Part shown: one piece after another, positions 24,978 to 36,574 of the stretch | How positions within the stretch are numbered: position 1 is the first letter of the stretch | Layout of the letters: each line of letters begins with the position of its first letter | NCBI GenBank assembly: GCA_944470555.2 | Contig: OX104131.1 | Span: forward strand, 14,500,515 to 14,564,514 | DNA from: Heterobilharzia americana | Lineage: Eukaryota; Platyhelminthes; Trematoda; Strigeidida; Schistosomatidae | Length of the DNA: 64,000 nucleotides | Direction: 5' to 3' | Translations under genes and position numbers: made by a program | Notes under the pieces: generated by a model | The model's database searches: none | What the model was told of the DNA's origin: nothing | Seen by the model: only the letters and a program-made list of their open reading frames with translations

Positions 24978-25601
24978 TTACGAACCGACTGGGTAGAAAA
25001 CCACAATGTGATGGGGATATACTTAGTAAGATATTGTTCCACTATCAAAAGAACCTTTTATCCAGCTAATCCCTGCTCATTATTTTATAGTTAACGCATT
25101 GTTTTCGTGCCAAACGAACGACGAGTTACTGACTTTCGCCATTTCTATGAATATTCGCCAATTCAAATGCTCCCGTGGAAGCAGTTATATCAGGTGTACA
25201 ACTAGGCAACATCACTAACGAGTTAGCGAACACATACCTTCATGGCTAAGATAAGAGCTAATTGAATTTGCACAGAAAATATTCGATATTTGGATGAAAT
25301 GAAATCGTTCAAAATCATCCACTATATCCCATGAACCTTTCCGATAAACTTCGAACCCGTCTTTTGCATATATATATATATATAACTGAGGATATAAGAA
25401 TTCTAACAGGCAATCTGAACCTATGTGTCACAAAGATATTTGTTCAGCCTTCCTCCATGTACTCACCAAAGAAAATTTATTAAATGATCCTATCCATAGG
25501 CCTTTTTAAATGCTCTCATTATTATTATTATTACTACTATTATTTTAGTCACCTCTTTTACATCTCCATTATGTTCATATCTAAACCTTATTTATTCATT
25601 G
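24978..25601. other. Unassigned sequence inside right arm
   Basis: Counterpart of 3866-4488. A TA run at about 25366-25384 is two bases longer than in the left arm. No gene is recognised. Confidence 0.5.
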
Positions 25602-27680
25602 ACTTAATCGTCAAGTATTACATACCCTAATGTCCTTTTCCAAACACATCCAATTCACCTTATTCAAAGTTCGGAGAACCAAACTTCAGAAATGAGATCT
25701 CCTCCAAATCCTGGTCGGTGTGTCCACAATTTCTCCAATGTTGATCTTGAAACTGTAGCACTACATGCATTATCTCTAGGTCCTAAGTTTTCTGACATTC
25801 ATATTACACCTAATAGACACTGAAGTTCAGTTTGAAAACTTGTGCTCAGAGACAGAAGACAAATCACCTTTTTCAAGTGAGGAGGTGGAAATATTCAAGT
25901 CTATCCTGGTTGACTGTTGCTACAAATATATGAATAGTAAGCAGAATGCTAGAGGCATCTCGACTAGAAAACATAGAGAAGCCTTACGTTAACCCGAATC
26001 AACGAGGATCTATTGATCACTAGGCTTGATAAATGTTCAGGGGTGGTTATTATGAGCAAACCGGAATGCCTGGATAAAATGAACAGCCTTCCTAGTGATC
26101 ATAGCAAATTGTAGAAACTATCAACCAATACTGACATGACAGAGAAGACTGCGAGACAAATATGTAAATCCTTAGAGAAGTTGAAACAGCAAGGCTTCAT
26201 TTCACAAAGTGTGTATGAATCACTCAGACCTACCGGTACAGTGTGAACGAGGTTATACAGTTTGTTAAAAGTGCATGAGAACGAATTATCACTCCTACCA
26301 ATTCTTGACATGTCAAACTCTGCTTATCATGCTACAGCAAAATGGCTAGTACAACTCTGGCAACCATTGCCTGAGGACGTTTTAAAGCACAGCGTCAAGA
26401 TGCCTTTCACTTTATTGATAAGATAAGACATTTGAATGTGAATAATAAGTAAATGACATCGTTAGACGTATCATCCCTATTCACAAATGTCCTTCTGATT
26501 GAAACAGTAGACTTTATACATAGCGGTCTGATAAAGAGGAATATAGAAATTGAAATTACGACATCCACCTTGAAGGAGCTTCTCTTACTATATGCAATGA
26601 ATGTGCACTTTCTATTCAACAAGAAATTCTATAGAAAGTCAGACACTGTCGCTATGTGGTCACCACTAGGCCCAATCTCAGTGAAATCAGAAGATGGCTC
26701 TCTGGAAAGTATCATAAGCGGGTTAGAATTTTACTGCCGTTGTGTAGATGATACATTCTTGATTGTGAATAAGGAGAACGATGCAAGGATTATACTGGAT
26801 AAATTAATTAGCGTCCATCTAGCGAAAACCTTCACCACTGAGAGAGAAAGTGAGGACAGCATCACCTTCTTATATGTGTTATTGACAAGGAAGGCGGATA
26901 GAACGGTAAACTAGGTGTAGATCGGAAACTAACGTCAATAGGTCAATGCACTCGCTTCTTGATTTTCATCCACTTGGAATATAAACGAAATCTAGTCAAA
27001 TGTTCGGTCCATCGTGAAACTCTCATCTGTTCAGATAATAATTTTGATGAACTTCAAATTATGCATGATCCACTCAGTAGTGATGGATATTGAGAAACGT
27101 TTCTGGCTGAAAATATGGATACGCCTAATGTGAAAACCAGAATACCAACATTCTGCAACAAGCCATTGTTCCAAAGACTACAATTTCGAGGTGACATCAT
27201 CAGCGAAATTGTGACACAGTGCCTAAGAAATTTCATAAGAAGGTCTTCTATTGTTGCAAAGTTATGTTGTGTATTCTACAGTCGGCCGATGGTGACCATT
27301 CGAATCAAAGACAAACTACCTGACTTCTTTTCTATGTGTATTTACCATTTCAACTGCTTCTGTGGAGCTAGTTACATTGAACGTACAGTTAGACAAGTCC
27401 GTAGTCAAACCGGCGAGCATCATCCTTCATGGCTAAGTAAAGGGCAAACCAGATCGATACGAAGGTCAATAGTTCCGCATCTGACTAAACACTAGTCACT
27501 GAGTTAATTTTCATAACGCATTTAAAGCTATCCATCACATTCCTTCTAGCCTCTAGCTTTACGAGTTTGCCTTTTGCATACGGCAGAAGCCATAGAAATC
27601 CACCTAAACAAGCCAAGTCTGTGTGTTCAGAAGAAATTCATACAGCCTCTTTCTTTGCCTTGGACCTCTATATAGCTTAT
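25602..27680 (+). pseudogene. Penelope-like element PLE1, most complete copy
   Basis: A PLE encodes one protein with an RT joined to a GIY-YIG nuclease. Seen here in order are GPKFSDIHITPNRH (about 25778-25820), FSSEEVEIFKSILVDCCYKY (about 25870-25932), HREALR (25972-25989), a KQQGFISQSVYESLRPTG block (about 26187-26238), HATAKW (about 26330), TSLDVSSLFTNV (26456-26491), MWSPLGP (about 26655) and the catalytic CVDD (26741-26752). After the arm edge the linker continues with SFHPLEYKRNLV (about 26960-27000). Then come PMVTIRIKDKLP (about 27290-27322) and the nuclease patch CGASYIERTVRQV (27361-27399). A further frame has ALRVCLLHTAEAIEIHLNK and a LCVQKKFIQPLSLPW end near 27675. Stops near 26247, 26912 and 27090 and several frameshifts make it inactive. 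Confidence 0.9.
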
Positions 27681-28269
27681 CTATTTCAATAAGACCCTTC
27701 CTTACATTCATCCCACAAATGATTATAAGTAATATTTTTATACCCCTATTGTTATTACTACTATCATTATTATTGTAGTTTTAGCCAGCATGTTCTCCTC
27801 TTTCTATCTCTAATTACCGTCAATCAGTTAACCACTTGACGTAACAATTCATCGTCGCTCCTTTCCTCACGTTATTATACAAAATATTATTACTATACAA
27901 ATATATATATACATATATAGTTATATGCTGTAATATATTATATATCATTATTATTGTACAAAATATTAATTATGTAATGACCTCTTTAAAATTTCACAGA
28001 ATCTTTCTACTGTAATGAATCTATGTTTTAATTATTGTCTTGATTACCTGATCAGTTATCACCATCTTGATAATTTGAGATTGATATAACACCTTTCATT
28101 TAAAAAACTCTCACCACTAAATTGGTATATAATTTTACGTTTTGAAAATGCTATTTATTAGTGTAGGGCCATTGATGAGGAACTAATTGAAGAGAAATAT
28201 TTCTTCGCTGACATTAGTTTATTCATTTTCTCTAAAACTTGTATTTCCTGCAATTTGACAGGTATTGGG
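27681..28269. other. AT-rich stretch after PLE1, perhaps its 3' UTR
   Basis: No frame is open. Many TA and ATT runs occur (for example 27898-27950). Its general make-up resembles the sequence after the third PLE (42260-42740), so part may be the PLE 3' untranslated region. Confidence 0.4.
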
Positions 28270-28465
28270 TAGCGATGAAATATAGGATACACGTTATATC
28301 CCATTTAGGACTCGTCAGCCAGATGCACCTTCCTCTTAGTGACTGATGTTTCTCCTAACAATAGTTGAAGACAGAACCAATCGATCGAAACACCAGAGCG
28401 TTGTCTACTAGGCCAGTGAGTCACGGTATCCAATGCTTGTGCGATGGGCATAGCTTTTCATTTCA
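28270..28465 (-). mobile_element. SINE-A copy, minus half of a head-to-head pair
   Basis: The minus strand has a tRNA-like head (28430 to 28350) and hammerhead region (28330 to 28280). The core CTGACGAG is intact and stem II (TCC...GGA) can form, but the GAAAC strand reads TATAAC, so cleavage is not expected. Confidence 0.7.
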
Positions 28466-28499
28466 TTGCTTGTAAGTGTTCGTCGTTTTTCGGAGTGAA

Positions 28500-28700
28500 A
28501 AGATCGGTCCAGTCTTAGTGGGAACAGGCAGGTACATCCAGATAACGAGTTCAAAATAGGAGGATACGCGCATCCTCTATTCCACTATCCATCATTCCTA
28601 TCAAACTGAAAATATAGGTACACAGGAGCCTGTATATCAATAGAGACTGACCGATTTGGTCCAATGAACGATAGGAAATTACATGCAATAACACTTCTTG
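28500..28700 (+). mobile_element. SINE-A copy, plus half of a head-to-head pair
   Basis: A B-box remnant (GTCTTAGTGGGAACAG at about 28516) leads into GGTACATCCAG and a decayed core (ATAACGAG for CTGATGAG; GGATACG for GACGAAACG), then GCATCCTCTATTCCACT and the family tail with AGGAAATTACA at about 28671. Confidence 0.65.
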
Positions 28701-29324
28701 CTATTTGTTCAAATTTCTGCCCAATTCGACATCCCTCTGTTACCATCAGATGTTGAACGTTATTACTCCTTCTAAAAATTCCTCATGAATTTGAATGTTT
28801 CACAGGTAGCGAATTAGTAAGAATCCATCCTATTCTACTAATTTTATTCGACATCTATTTTAATGACATAAAGAAATTCATTCCTATGCATGAATTGGTT
28901 TTTCTCTTCTCCGTTCATTCATTCCCCTTGTTTATACCGTCTTAACTGTCATTACAATTCAATGAGCTTAGTGCAGCTCTGATATCTCTCTATTTACTCC
29001 AGTTTTACTCCACTCCTCTTTCTCATTGTATACTATCGATATCTTTGCATCGACATTCTTCAACAACCACTCTAAATTTGCAATAACGCATTGAAAATTC
29101 CTATTTCCATGTATTCTATTATTCTGCTAATTATCTATTGAGCTCTGCCTCTTAAAGTTTAATAAAATTTCCTCTTTTTCTAATTTATACATGAAACTAG
29201 AGATGGCAATGGAAAATAACAGATTATGTCATTGTATTCTGAAAATTCAATAGTTTCTACTGCTTTTAAATTGTTGAAAGGATTTCTTAAGTGAAGAATG
29301 AATAGTGACTAGCGGCCTAAACCA
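28701..29324. other. No gene seen
   Basis: AT-rich, no recognised element. Confidence 0.45.
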
Positions 29325-29520
29325 GAATATGTATTTCATCCAATTTTGGATTTGTCAGACGGGTGAACTTGCCTCACACTGAGTGTTATTTAATCCGTTT
29401 GGACTCGAACTCTGTACTCATCAAAACGAAGTACCCAGAAATATCGTGACATCCATTTTATGAGCCCATACGCCAATACTGACTAGTCAGTTAAGTCTAA
29501 ACCAGTCAACAGAAAGGTAG
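29325..29520 (-). mobile_element. SINE-A copy with inverted tail
   Basis: On the minus strand the head (about 29475 to 29395) includes AGAGTTCGAGTCC as B box. The hammerhead region follows (29372 to 29335) with core CTGACAA (G to A at an essential position) and an intact GATGAAAT strand. Next to the head, at 29461-29520, lies tail-like sequence in plus orientation (GAGCCCATACGCCAATACTG). Confidence 0.65.
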
Positions 29521-29814
29521 AACAAGCCTTAAATATATACAGTCTGAAAATCATTGCGTAAATTCTGTGGTTCCTTATGAATTCTGTTGACATTGAATGG
29601 TTTCTCAGCAACCTACCTAATGCATTAAAAAGCTTTCCACGGGTTTCATTCTGGCCAAGGTGATGAAATTTGGTTCCTGAAATAGACCTCATTATGTTGC
29701 TCGTAAATAACTTGCAATTGGTGCATTCAAATTACAGCCTGTTTATAAAGTCACTTTTTGACTGACCAAGGTCACATAGACTAGGCTTGCAGATGGATTT
29801 ATACATGGAAAGCT

Positions 29815-29946
29815 TGAGTGACTTTAAAGGCCTCCCAGACAACTGCCGAAACAACCAGTCAGGTTTAGTTATTCAAACTGGGAAGGAATTGGTTATCTCA
29901 CGAGTTGTTAGGGTGCCCTTTAAAATCACTCCACAGTTTATATGAC
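29815..29946. mobile_element. Hairpin MITE copy 3
   Basis: Left end TGAGTGACTTTAAAGGCC and reversed right end TGGAGTGATTTTAAAGGG are inverted repeats; the inner parts (CAACTGCCGAAACAACCAGT against GGTTATCTCACGAGTTGTTAG) also pair. Confidence 0.75.
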
Positions 29947-31289
29947 TTTCAGCCTAGAGAGATGAAACTAACGCGTCTAGTTTAGATCAGTTTAGACTGG
30001 TAAGTGATGATGGAAGCATCCTGAAAATGCCCTCAAGTTTTTGAACGGGTAGATGGTTTAATTTTCATCAACAGTTACTTTAGCCACTAAGTGTGTGTTT
30101 CTGATAGCAAAATTAAACTGAACTGTTAGCAGCTCAAGGCCTGTGAGTCATCTAAACACAGAAGGGTTTTGCTTAAATCTTCTTATGGAATAAGGCATTG
30201 GTGCTTTAGCCATTTTGTGCATATCAAGTTTCAGAACATATTAATATTTTCCCATCTAAATTTATTAAACTATTGTTCACCAAATCCGGCTGAAAAGGCT
30301 GATGATCAGTAGGGGCCATAAGTACTTAAATAACTGAAAGTCATAATAGTTGAAGTACTAACGCGTCTGTGTACACAGATTGTTTTACTGATGTAGCCTA
30401 CTGTCAACTAGTGTGAAGTATAATTAGAAACTGGGTATTCACTCACTTAACCCATGTTCATTAAAGAGATGTTAACTCCATACTTAATTGATTCGACGCA
30501 AAATGGGAGCAATGCTATCATCTCCGTTGCACACGATAAAATTACATCAGTGCTTCTTTTATGAAAGAGGACCTTTATATTTAGCTTACTGATTATCTCT
30601 ACATATTATATAGGCTCCATGGGTGTAGTAGCAAGCTACTAATTCACTCACGTAGAGATATTTACAGCTCACTTCATACTGAAGTTAGTGCTGATGATGT
30701 CGTCTAGCAAGGAGATGAAAGCTTCACGATTAAACAACCCAGCACAGACAACACAATACAACCATGACTATCCACCTGAGCTACAAATATTCTCCATCAT
30801 TTCAGACGTCAAGACTCTTCCGTGGTTTAGTGGTTACTATTTCTTGGGATCTTGGTGCTATAAACAGATAAGGGAAACTGCGGCTTATTTTGATGAGTTT
30901 GCTCAACTACTAACCAGCCGGTCACGGATTTAAAACCTTCTTCAGCTACCAAAGTGTTTTAAGCCCGATGACTTCATAACCCTTACATACGACTTGTTGC
31001 TTATGATCCTATTCACTGAGATGAACGTGGTTTCTAAGTTACATTATATACGCATATGTATAAAGAATCACTGAACTATATTTCAGCCGAATAAACATTT
31101 GACGAGGTAGATATTTTCCAGTGGTACTGCTTAAAATGGTCCACTATAGTCGAGTGATGAAAGTCCTGGATCGATGTCAGATGAAAGAAATCCTAGCCAA
31201 GCTAATTAATTTCTCATGCATATTTTATGTTGTGGTCAACCGTCATTTAAATACACAAAATGTAGCCAATGTAAATCAATAAATAATCT
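29947..31289. other. No gene seen; unrecognised 81-codon frame at 30688-30933
   Basis: The 30688-30933 frame begins with GATGATGTCGTCTAGCAAGG and has no domain I recognise; it may be part of a dispersed non-coding repeat. The rest is AT-rich. Confidence 0.35.
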
Positions 31290-31605
31290 TAATAATGGAT
31301 AGTTATTAGGAGTGGGGTCCAGGACGTGTGTTTCGTCCCATTTGGGAGTCGTCTGATGTGCCTGGTTCCAGTTCAGTGATGGTGTTTTCCTAGGGCTCGA
31401 ACCCAGAACCGGTCGCTTCAAATGCTACAGCATTATCCATTAGACCACTGAGTTGTGACAGCCACCACATGTGGGAGCATAGTTTTCAAGTTATAGCTTG
31501 TAATTTTATTGACGCTGAGTAGATCAAAGTTATCCATTTCTATTGACACATGGGCTGCTGTGTGGGTGCCTTGATATTGCCTATTGTGTGTACCCGTCAC
31601 ACAGG
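31290..31605 (-). mobile_element. SINE-A copy, minus half of a palindromic pair
   Basis: Reading the minus strand: tail sequence (31600 to 31485), tRNA-like head (31470 to 31385, B box GGGTTCGAGCCC), then hammerhead region (31355 to 31300). The half after stem II (GGGACGAAACACACGTCCTGG) is perfect and keeps a GTC cleavage site. The first core strand is damaged (CAGACGAC in place of CTGACGAG). Confidence 0.75.
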
Positions 31606-31925
31606 GAGGGTCTGTCGTGGTTCAGTCACTTAGGGTATAATGATTTAGCGTTCGATATGATATTACAAACAAAATATAATAATAATGACCGCTTCTGGGT
31701 CCCAGCCCTAATGAGAACAACATCACCCACTGGGAGTCACGTGCATCCAAATTACGAGTCCTAAGTAGAAGAAACCGGGTGTTCTGGATTCCATTGCCAA
31801 CTACTATCCATCATTATTACCAAGTTGAAACCACAGGTAATATCGAGGCATCAGCTCAGAAGCTCATATGCCAATGGAAATAGATCACTCCACTTCAGTC
31901 AACGAAAGGAAGTTACAAACAACAA
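31605..31925 (+). mobile_element. SINE-A copy, plus half of a palindromic pair
   Basis: Head from GGTCTGTCGTGGTTCAGTCA (31611) through CTGGGTCCCAGCCC (31695), then the hammerhead region 31741-31800 with core ATTACGAG and AGAAACC, then CTGGATTCCATTGC and the tail (ATCGAGGCATCAGCTCAGAA at about 31840). An extra segment of about 20 bases, TATTACAAACAAAATATAAT, interrupts the head at 31661. The core is mutated. Confidence 0.7.
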
Positions 31926-32769
31926 CCTAATAAATGATCTACTCATCAGACAAAATTCCTTTCGCAGTTAGTGACCTCATCCATAGTAGTGAAACGCTAC
32001 AATTCTGCCCACGTTAAGTTTTTATACCTCTTCCGAAGAAGAAGCCTTTGATGAACTTCAAATATTCATCACAGATTATTCGTTGGTTTGGATACTTTCA
32101 ACTTCCAACTTTCTATCAGCGTAATCCTTCTCCATCTAACATACCGTATCGACCACCTTGATTGATGAATGAGATGTATGGTGTATGTGTTACCCCATAG
32201 GTAGCCGATACACTGCACTGATTACTCCTATGAAAAAGTTGCTGTCACCTACTAAACATATATACCACCTTAGTTTCTTTCATACAAAACAAGATGGATA
32301 GATAGATAGATGGATTTATCAATGATTTCATCACAAAAATGATATTGTAAGAAGTAAGCCATAGTAGCAACTGTATTCTTATTGAGTATTTTGAGGAATA
32401 ATTCATTTTGTTACAATGGTTGTTTACCCCTTTTTGGCCTACATGTAAAAAAGAAACGGGAAACTGAACCTTTGAATTCAAAAAAACTATCTTTTTGTCA
32501 CTGTTTTTACTTTAAAATGATCCCAAGATCCATATAATACGCTCTCCAAACCCCACACACTTGTACAGTTTCTCTATTGATTCGGTCGTGTGGCCTAGGT
32601 GACTTCAAAAATAGTCAATAATAATAATCGTAAAATAATTTGTTTGGTTGAAAATCCAAAGGAAGATGTTTGCATGTTGTCCTGTTAGGGCAAAATCTAG
32701 CTGAACTATCAATTTTACGTTATTACTAACTAATAAAATACCGACGAAAACTTCAGTATTCATACTAGT
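31926..32769. other. No gene seen; GATA patch
   Basis: A short GATA-type run lies at about 32294-32313. Nothing else is recognised. Confidence 0.45.
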
Positions 32770-32910
32770 TATGACTGAAGGAGAAATTGAAAAGCGGGTC
32801 ACAGAAGGATTTGAACCAGCAATCAACCGCCATCCAAATTTTTATTTCACCTTCAAACATCACTCAGTGTCAGTTATCCAGGTCTGCAAAACCATAGCTA
32901 TCTCACATAG
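32770..32910 (+). mobile_element. SINE-C copy, head partly decayed
   Basis: GGATTTGAACC (B box) lies at 32808-32818. The body follows: TTTTTATTTCACCTTCAAAC at 32838, then the GTCTGCAAAACCATAGCTAT end. Confidence 0.65.
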
Positions 32911-33109
32911 ATTGAAGGTGTAATTATCATCAATATCAACATAAGACCAGGCATTACTGAGTAACGGTCCGAGTTGCCACATCTCATATCACTACATCAA
33001 GTAAAAAGGCAGTGAAGTGGAAGATGAAGAAAAAAAATTTAGTCAAAATAAATATAAAGTACGAAAAGAAAGGAATGACAAAATGGTGAGAATCGGTATA
33101 ATGTCAAAA

Positions 33110-34065
33110 TGAGGATAATGTGTGTATACATCTGCACCACTGACATCGGTTCTCAGCCATGCCATCACCTAGAGTCTCCAACCACTGGTTCCTCTTGTCC
33201 CGCCGACCCCAACCAGCTAGTCTACATCACTCAACATGGCTCATACTAGCAGTCAGAGACTTTGTACATTGATGAAATGTTTTAGTCTGGTCACCTCGGG
33301 CCTTTTTCCAGCCTGCACCTACTTCGGCCAACATTGTGTGACAAAGCAATCTGTGACTAGGCATACGTAATACGTGTCCCAACCATCTCAATCTATTTAG
33401 GTTCATAACCTCGTCAACTGACTTACCTCTTCTCCCTAAAACTCTACACCTAACTTCTGCGTTACTCACGTGGTGACACCACGGAATATGTCCTATACTA
33501 CGAAGGCAACGGTGGTCAAACACCTGAAGCCTTTTTATATCTTCCACTTTCAATGGCCATGTTTCACAGCCATACAGTAGAACAGAGCGGACTGCTGTGC
33601 AGTACACGTGACCCTTAATAGACAAACGAATATCATGACGGCGCCATAGGTGGCGTAAATTGGCAAAAGCCAGTCGAGCCTTTTGTATCCGTGCAGAGAT
33701 TTTACCGATCACTGAGCCACCAGGGCTGATGCCACTTCCCAGGTAAGTGAAGTGGTCAACACACTCAACCACTTCACTCTCCATTGTCAGCAGCGGCACC
33801 GTTGACGACCAATCCTGGAGAAGCAATTAGCATTTGGGTGGTGAGAACCGCATTCCAAACATTGTCAAATTGACAATCAAAGTGTTCAGAAGACTCTGCC
33901 TCTTGTCAGCGTCTTCATCTAACAGGACAATGTCATCTGCAAATTCCAGGTCTAAAGAAAATTTTCCACCGAGTAGGTCACTGTCTGTGTAATCAGGCGA
34001 CGAAAGGAAAACCTCCATAAGAATATCTACAGTAAAATTGAATAAGAATGAAGACAGTGTAATAG
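33110..34065 (-). pseudogene. Second non-LTR LINE family, RT C-terminal part
   Basis: Reading the minus strand, SFLFNFTVDILMEVF (about 34060-34010) is the RT motif before the catalytic box. Then come LEFADDIVLLDEDAD, with FADD at 33932-33943, and MFGMRFSPPKC. An in-frame stop (33827-33829) splits the frame. It resumes with LLQDWSS, HFTYLGSGISPGG, RIQKARLAFANLRHLWRR, SVLLYGCETWPL, FDHRCLRSI and LRWLGHVLRMP. This is the palm to C-terminal region of a LINE, with motifs in the usual order, but its sequence is clearly different from the RTE family. It is 5' truncated near 34065. The end, RNQWLETL-like, is near 33165. One stop in about 270 codons makes it one of the less decayed LINE pieces here. 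Confidence 0.85.
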
Positions 34066-34379
34066 TTTGAATGGTAAGGATACCACGATAAAACCCCTTA
34101 TTAAATCTTGTAATTTGTAGTACAGTTTAGGTCTAATCCTACTTAGTTTTGAAGAAGTCAGGAGAAGACGCTGGAACAGCGCGTTCCAGTAGGGAATTCC
34201 ACATATTCACAAACCGATATGAGAAATGAAAGTCTGGCTGAAGATGCTTTGACCTTGATTTTCGAGCTCTGAGGTGATTTCCACTCTGGAGATCAGTTCT
34301 CTGAGGAAGAAATAAATTGGAGTGTTTTAAGATTGATAGTAAACTGAAAGACTATAGTAAGGAATTTCTCATAAATAGA
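34066..34379. other. No gene seen
   Basis: Unassigned sequence flanking the LINE fragment. Confidence 0.45.
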
Positions 34380-34790
34380 AGACAAATAATCAGGGTTAAT
34401 AGAATCTTGTCTAGATTGATTGGTCACTGTAGAGCAACCAATTTCATTTTGTCTAATTCTGAGTTCTAACCGAATTCTATCGATGATTCTGGAATGTGGC
34501 CAGAAAACTAGGAGGCTTATCTTCGTGGTAAACGTTGATGGAGGTTAGTTGGTTAGAAGCAGTCTGCAGGAAGCTCTAGACCTAGGTTTCGTGCTAGTTG
34601 GCACTCGTCATCAAGACACATCTGCAGCCTTGAACTTTCTAGCTCGTTGGCCACACTGCAAAATGATTCATAGAATTCATTCAATTCTCATGAATAGACA
34701 GCATGAAATGGGTTGCTCTCCAAAGAGCAATCAGTGTATCTAATCTAGTCCAATAAGTCAGTCGGGGTTCAAATATTTTAGTGGTAACGT
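34380..34790 (+). repeat. Dispersed repeat, same family as 12480-12960
   Basis: The part at 34415-34480 matches 12500-12560. Downstream, GCAGTCTGCAGGAAGCTCTA and TTTCGTGCTAGTTGGCACTC (34560-34610) match, loosely, 43640-43715. A 64-codon frame here is not protein-like. Confidence 0.5.
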
Positions 34791-35034
34791 GGGTTTCAGT
34801 CTCATGTGCTACATCATTTCCTTCGAGGTTGTAAATGAGACTTAAGAAAGAGTGTCAACAAGCATGAAACTTTGGTCCAGGTCTTCCTGCAGATTTTCTC
34901 CACCCAAGTAACATACATCGGAGTCCTGTCTTCTTGGTAATCAATGAAGGGTAGCGTGTCTCAAGATACTAATTTGCGTTTTTTGTCGTCCTTAATCTGC
35001 GTTAATGAAGCATAAGTAGAGGTTTCGTTGACTT

Positions 35035-35290
35035 GTCATCGTTTCATAGATGATGTTATACTCTAGTAAACTATGTAAAGCGATAGCGTCAGGATAGCTT
35101 TACAACGAGACCTAAACACTTTAACGAAATTATTGCAATAAGCGGCAACATAAAGTTAACACAAACAAAAGTATAGTCATGCACATTGGTCATAATAACC
35201 TGGATGGTTATTCGATTCATGAACTCATACTGCCCATTGTTTCAGGACACAAGGATTTGGAAGTCATGCCTTGTACTTTGAAACCATAGA
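35035..35290 (+). pseudogene. CR1/Jockey-like LINE, RT catalytic region remnant
   Basis: Across two frameshifts the plus strand reads FIDDVILYSS (catalytic box, A changed to I), KAIASG, LQRDLNTLTK, KVNTNKSIVMHIGHNN and SIHELILPIVSGHKDLEV. This is the order after the YADD box in CR1/Jockey LINEs, where the last block is normally followed by the LG(V/I) patch. It may be the same family as 6468-6655. Only about 250 bases are recognisable. Confidence 0.6.
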
Positions 35291-36094
35291 CAACTGGAAT
35301 CCGAAACAAACTACGCAAATATACACTGACTTCTAGGTGGATTCCTGGAAGTCATAATAGAATGCTGTGATTTGTGGGGTGAGCTAAGTCGGTTGTCACG
35401 ACAGGTGTACAAAAATGATATTAAATGATCGAAATATGTCATTAACTGAGTTAGATCATACTGTAGTGTTCCAACCAATGGACGATATATTAACAAGCCT
35501 AATGTGAATTTCAGTGGTCTTAGACTCGATAGTACTTGTAATATTGGGTGCATACCGCTGAAAAGTAATAAAATTGAGCAAAATTAGCTGTCCATGGATT
35601 TTTCTGCTCACTGGATCTCTAGCTGATGTCGTCTCTTGCTGGAAGCTTCTCAGTCTAGTATTTTCCGTCATACAACCAAAGTTTGTATATTCTCCCCTTT
35701 TTATTCGCTCAACTTAGTAATGGTAATTACGTGGAACAAATCAGTCATCAGTCAGTACTCATAATTATTTCTAGGGAATTCAACTACTTCCAACTATTTC
35801 CCTGTTTTGTCATCCCATCCAGGCAAGTTTACTTAATGTCCTAGTAGTGTACGCTAGACGTAACGGTTAATAATTTTTTCTCAAACAGTTTGATTATTCA
35901 GTATAGGACTGTTAGTGTATAATATCTAAACATATTTACTAACTGAACAAGATTTTCATATGAAACAATTACAGCATCTCAGTAGCATTAATAATAACGG
36001 TAGTATTAACCATAAGATGTGACAACTAGCTGTTGTTAGGTCATCTCCTGGTCTGGATATACGTCATAGCTGCAGGGATTTGACGAGTAGTAAA
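35291..36094. other. No gene recognised
   Basis: Two overlapping minus-strand frames (35311-35553, 35456-35671) have no motif I recognise. The 5' part may be a further decayed tail of the LINE remnant at 35035. Confidence 0.35.
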
Positions 36095-36238
36095 GGAGTC
36101 ACTCTAAAGGCCACCCTAGCAACTCCTGAAATAGCAGTTTCGGTTCTTCTATTTCATAAAAAATCTACCACCCTATAGGCAATTCCAAAACCTGATTGGT
36201 TATTTCAGCAGTTGTTAGGGTGACCTTAAGAGTCACTC
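36095..36238. mobile_element. Hairpin MITE copy 4 (clearest copy)
   Basis: The 144-base element starts GGAGTCACTCTAAAGGCCAC and ends with the reverse complement (GAGTGACTCTTAAGGTCACC when read from the other strand). The repeats extend inward for about 45 bases, so over 60% of the element can fold into one hairpin. It has no coding capacity. TIRs without an ORF are the mark of a non-autonomous DNA transposon, though I cannot see a clear target duplication. Confidence 0.8.
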
Positions 36239-36321
36239 GTTAAAAAAAACGCGTAAGATTGATGTTGCTGATTATTTCAGTCAGCAAAATTCTGCACTCT
36301 GACGCAGCCAATTAGGATTAA

Positions 36322-36546
36322 AAGTGACCATAAAGCTCACCCTAGCAACGATTGAATAATCAATTCGATTTCTCAGTTTTGTGGAGAAAGCTACTTTTTT
36401 AGGATTAACTCTGAAGGTGACCATAATAATAACTGAAATAACTAATTGAAGTTCTGATTTTTATTAATAAACTGCCCTAACAGTCGAAATGGAGAAGCCC
36501 AGCTGGTTATTTCAGCAGCAATCAGAGTGCGCTTTACAGTCACACT
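36322..36546. mobile_element. Hairpin MITE copies 5 and 6, joined
   Basis: A left half (AGTGACCATAAAGCTCACCC at 36322) runs into a second, full copy starting TAACTCTGAAGGTGACCATA (about 36403) and ending TGCGCTTTACAGTCAC (36542). The first copy lost its right arm. It lies about 30 bases upstream of a truncated RTE. Confidence 0.65.
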
Positions 36547-36574
36547 TGTTTTACTTGCTGTGATGCAGTTAAGC

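Larger units (their letters stand above)
23112..26908. repeat. Right arm of large inverted duplication
   Basis: Reverse complement of 2555-6355 with only about ten differences seen. The inner edge is at 23112, where the left arm continues into unrelated sequence and the right arm is joined to the PLE1 5' fragment. The outer edge is at about 26908, within PLE1, where the left copy is truncated and the right copy runs on. The arms are separated by about 16.75 kb. Confidence 0.95.

Noticed and set aside
31290..31355. Active hammerhead at 31300-31355
   Set aside because: The second core strand and GTC site are perfect, but the first strand reads CAGACGAC, which loses essential core bases.
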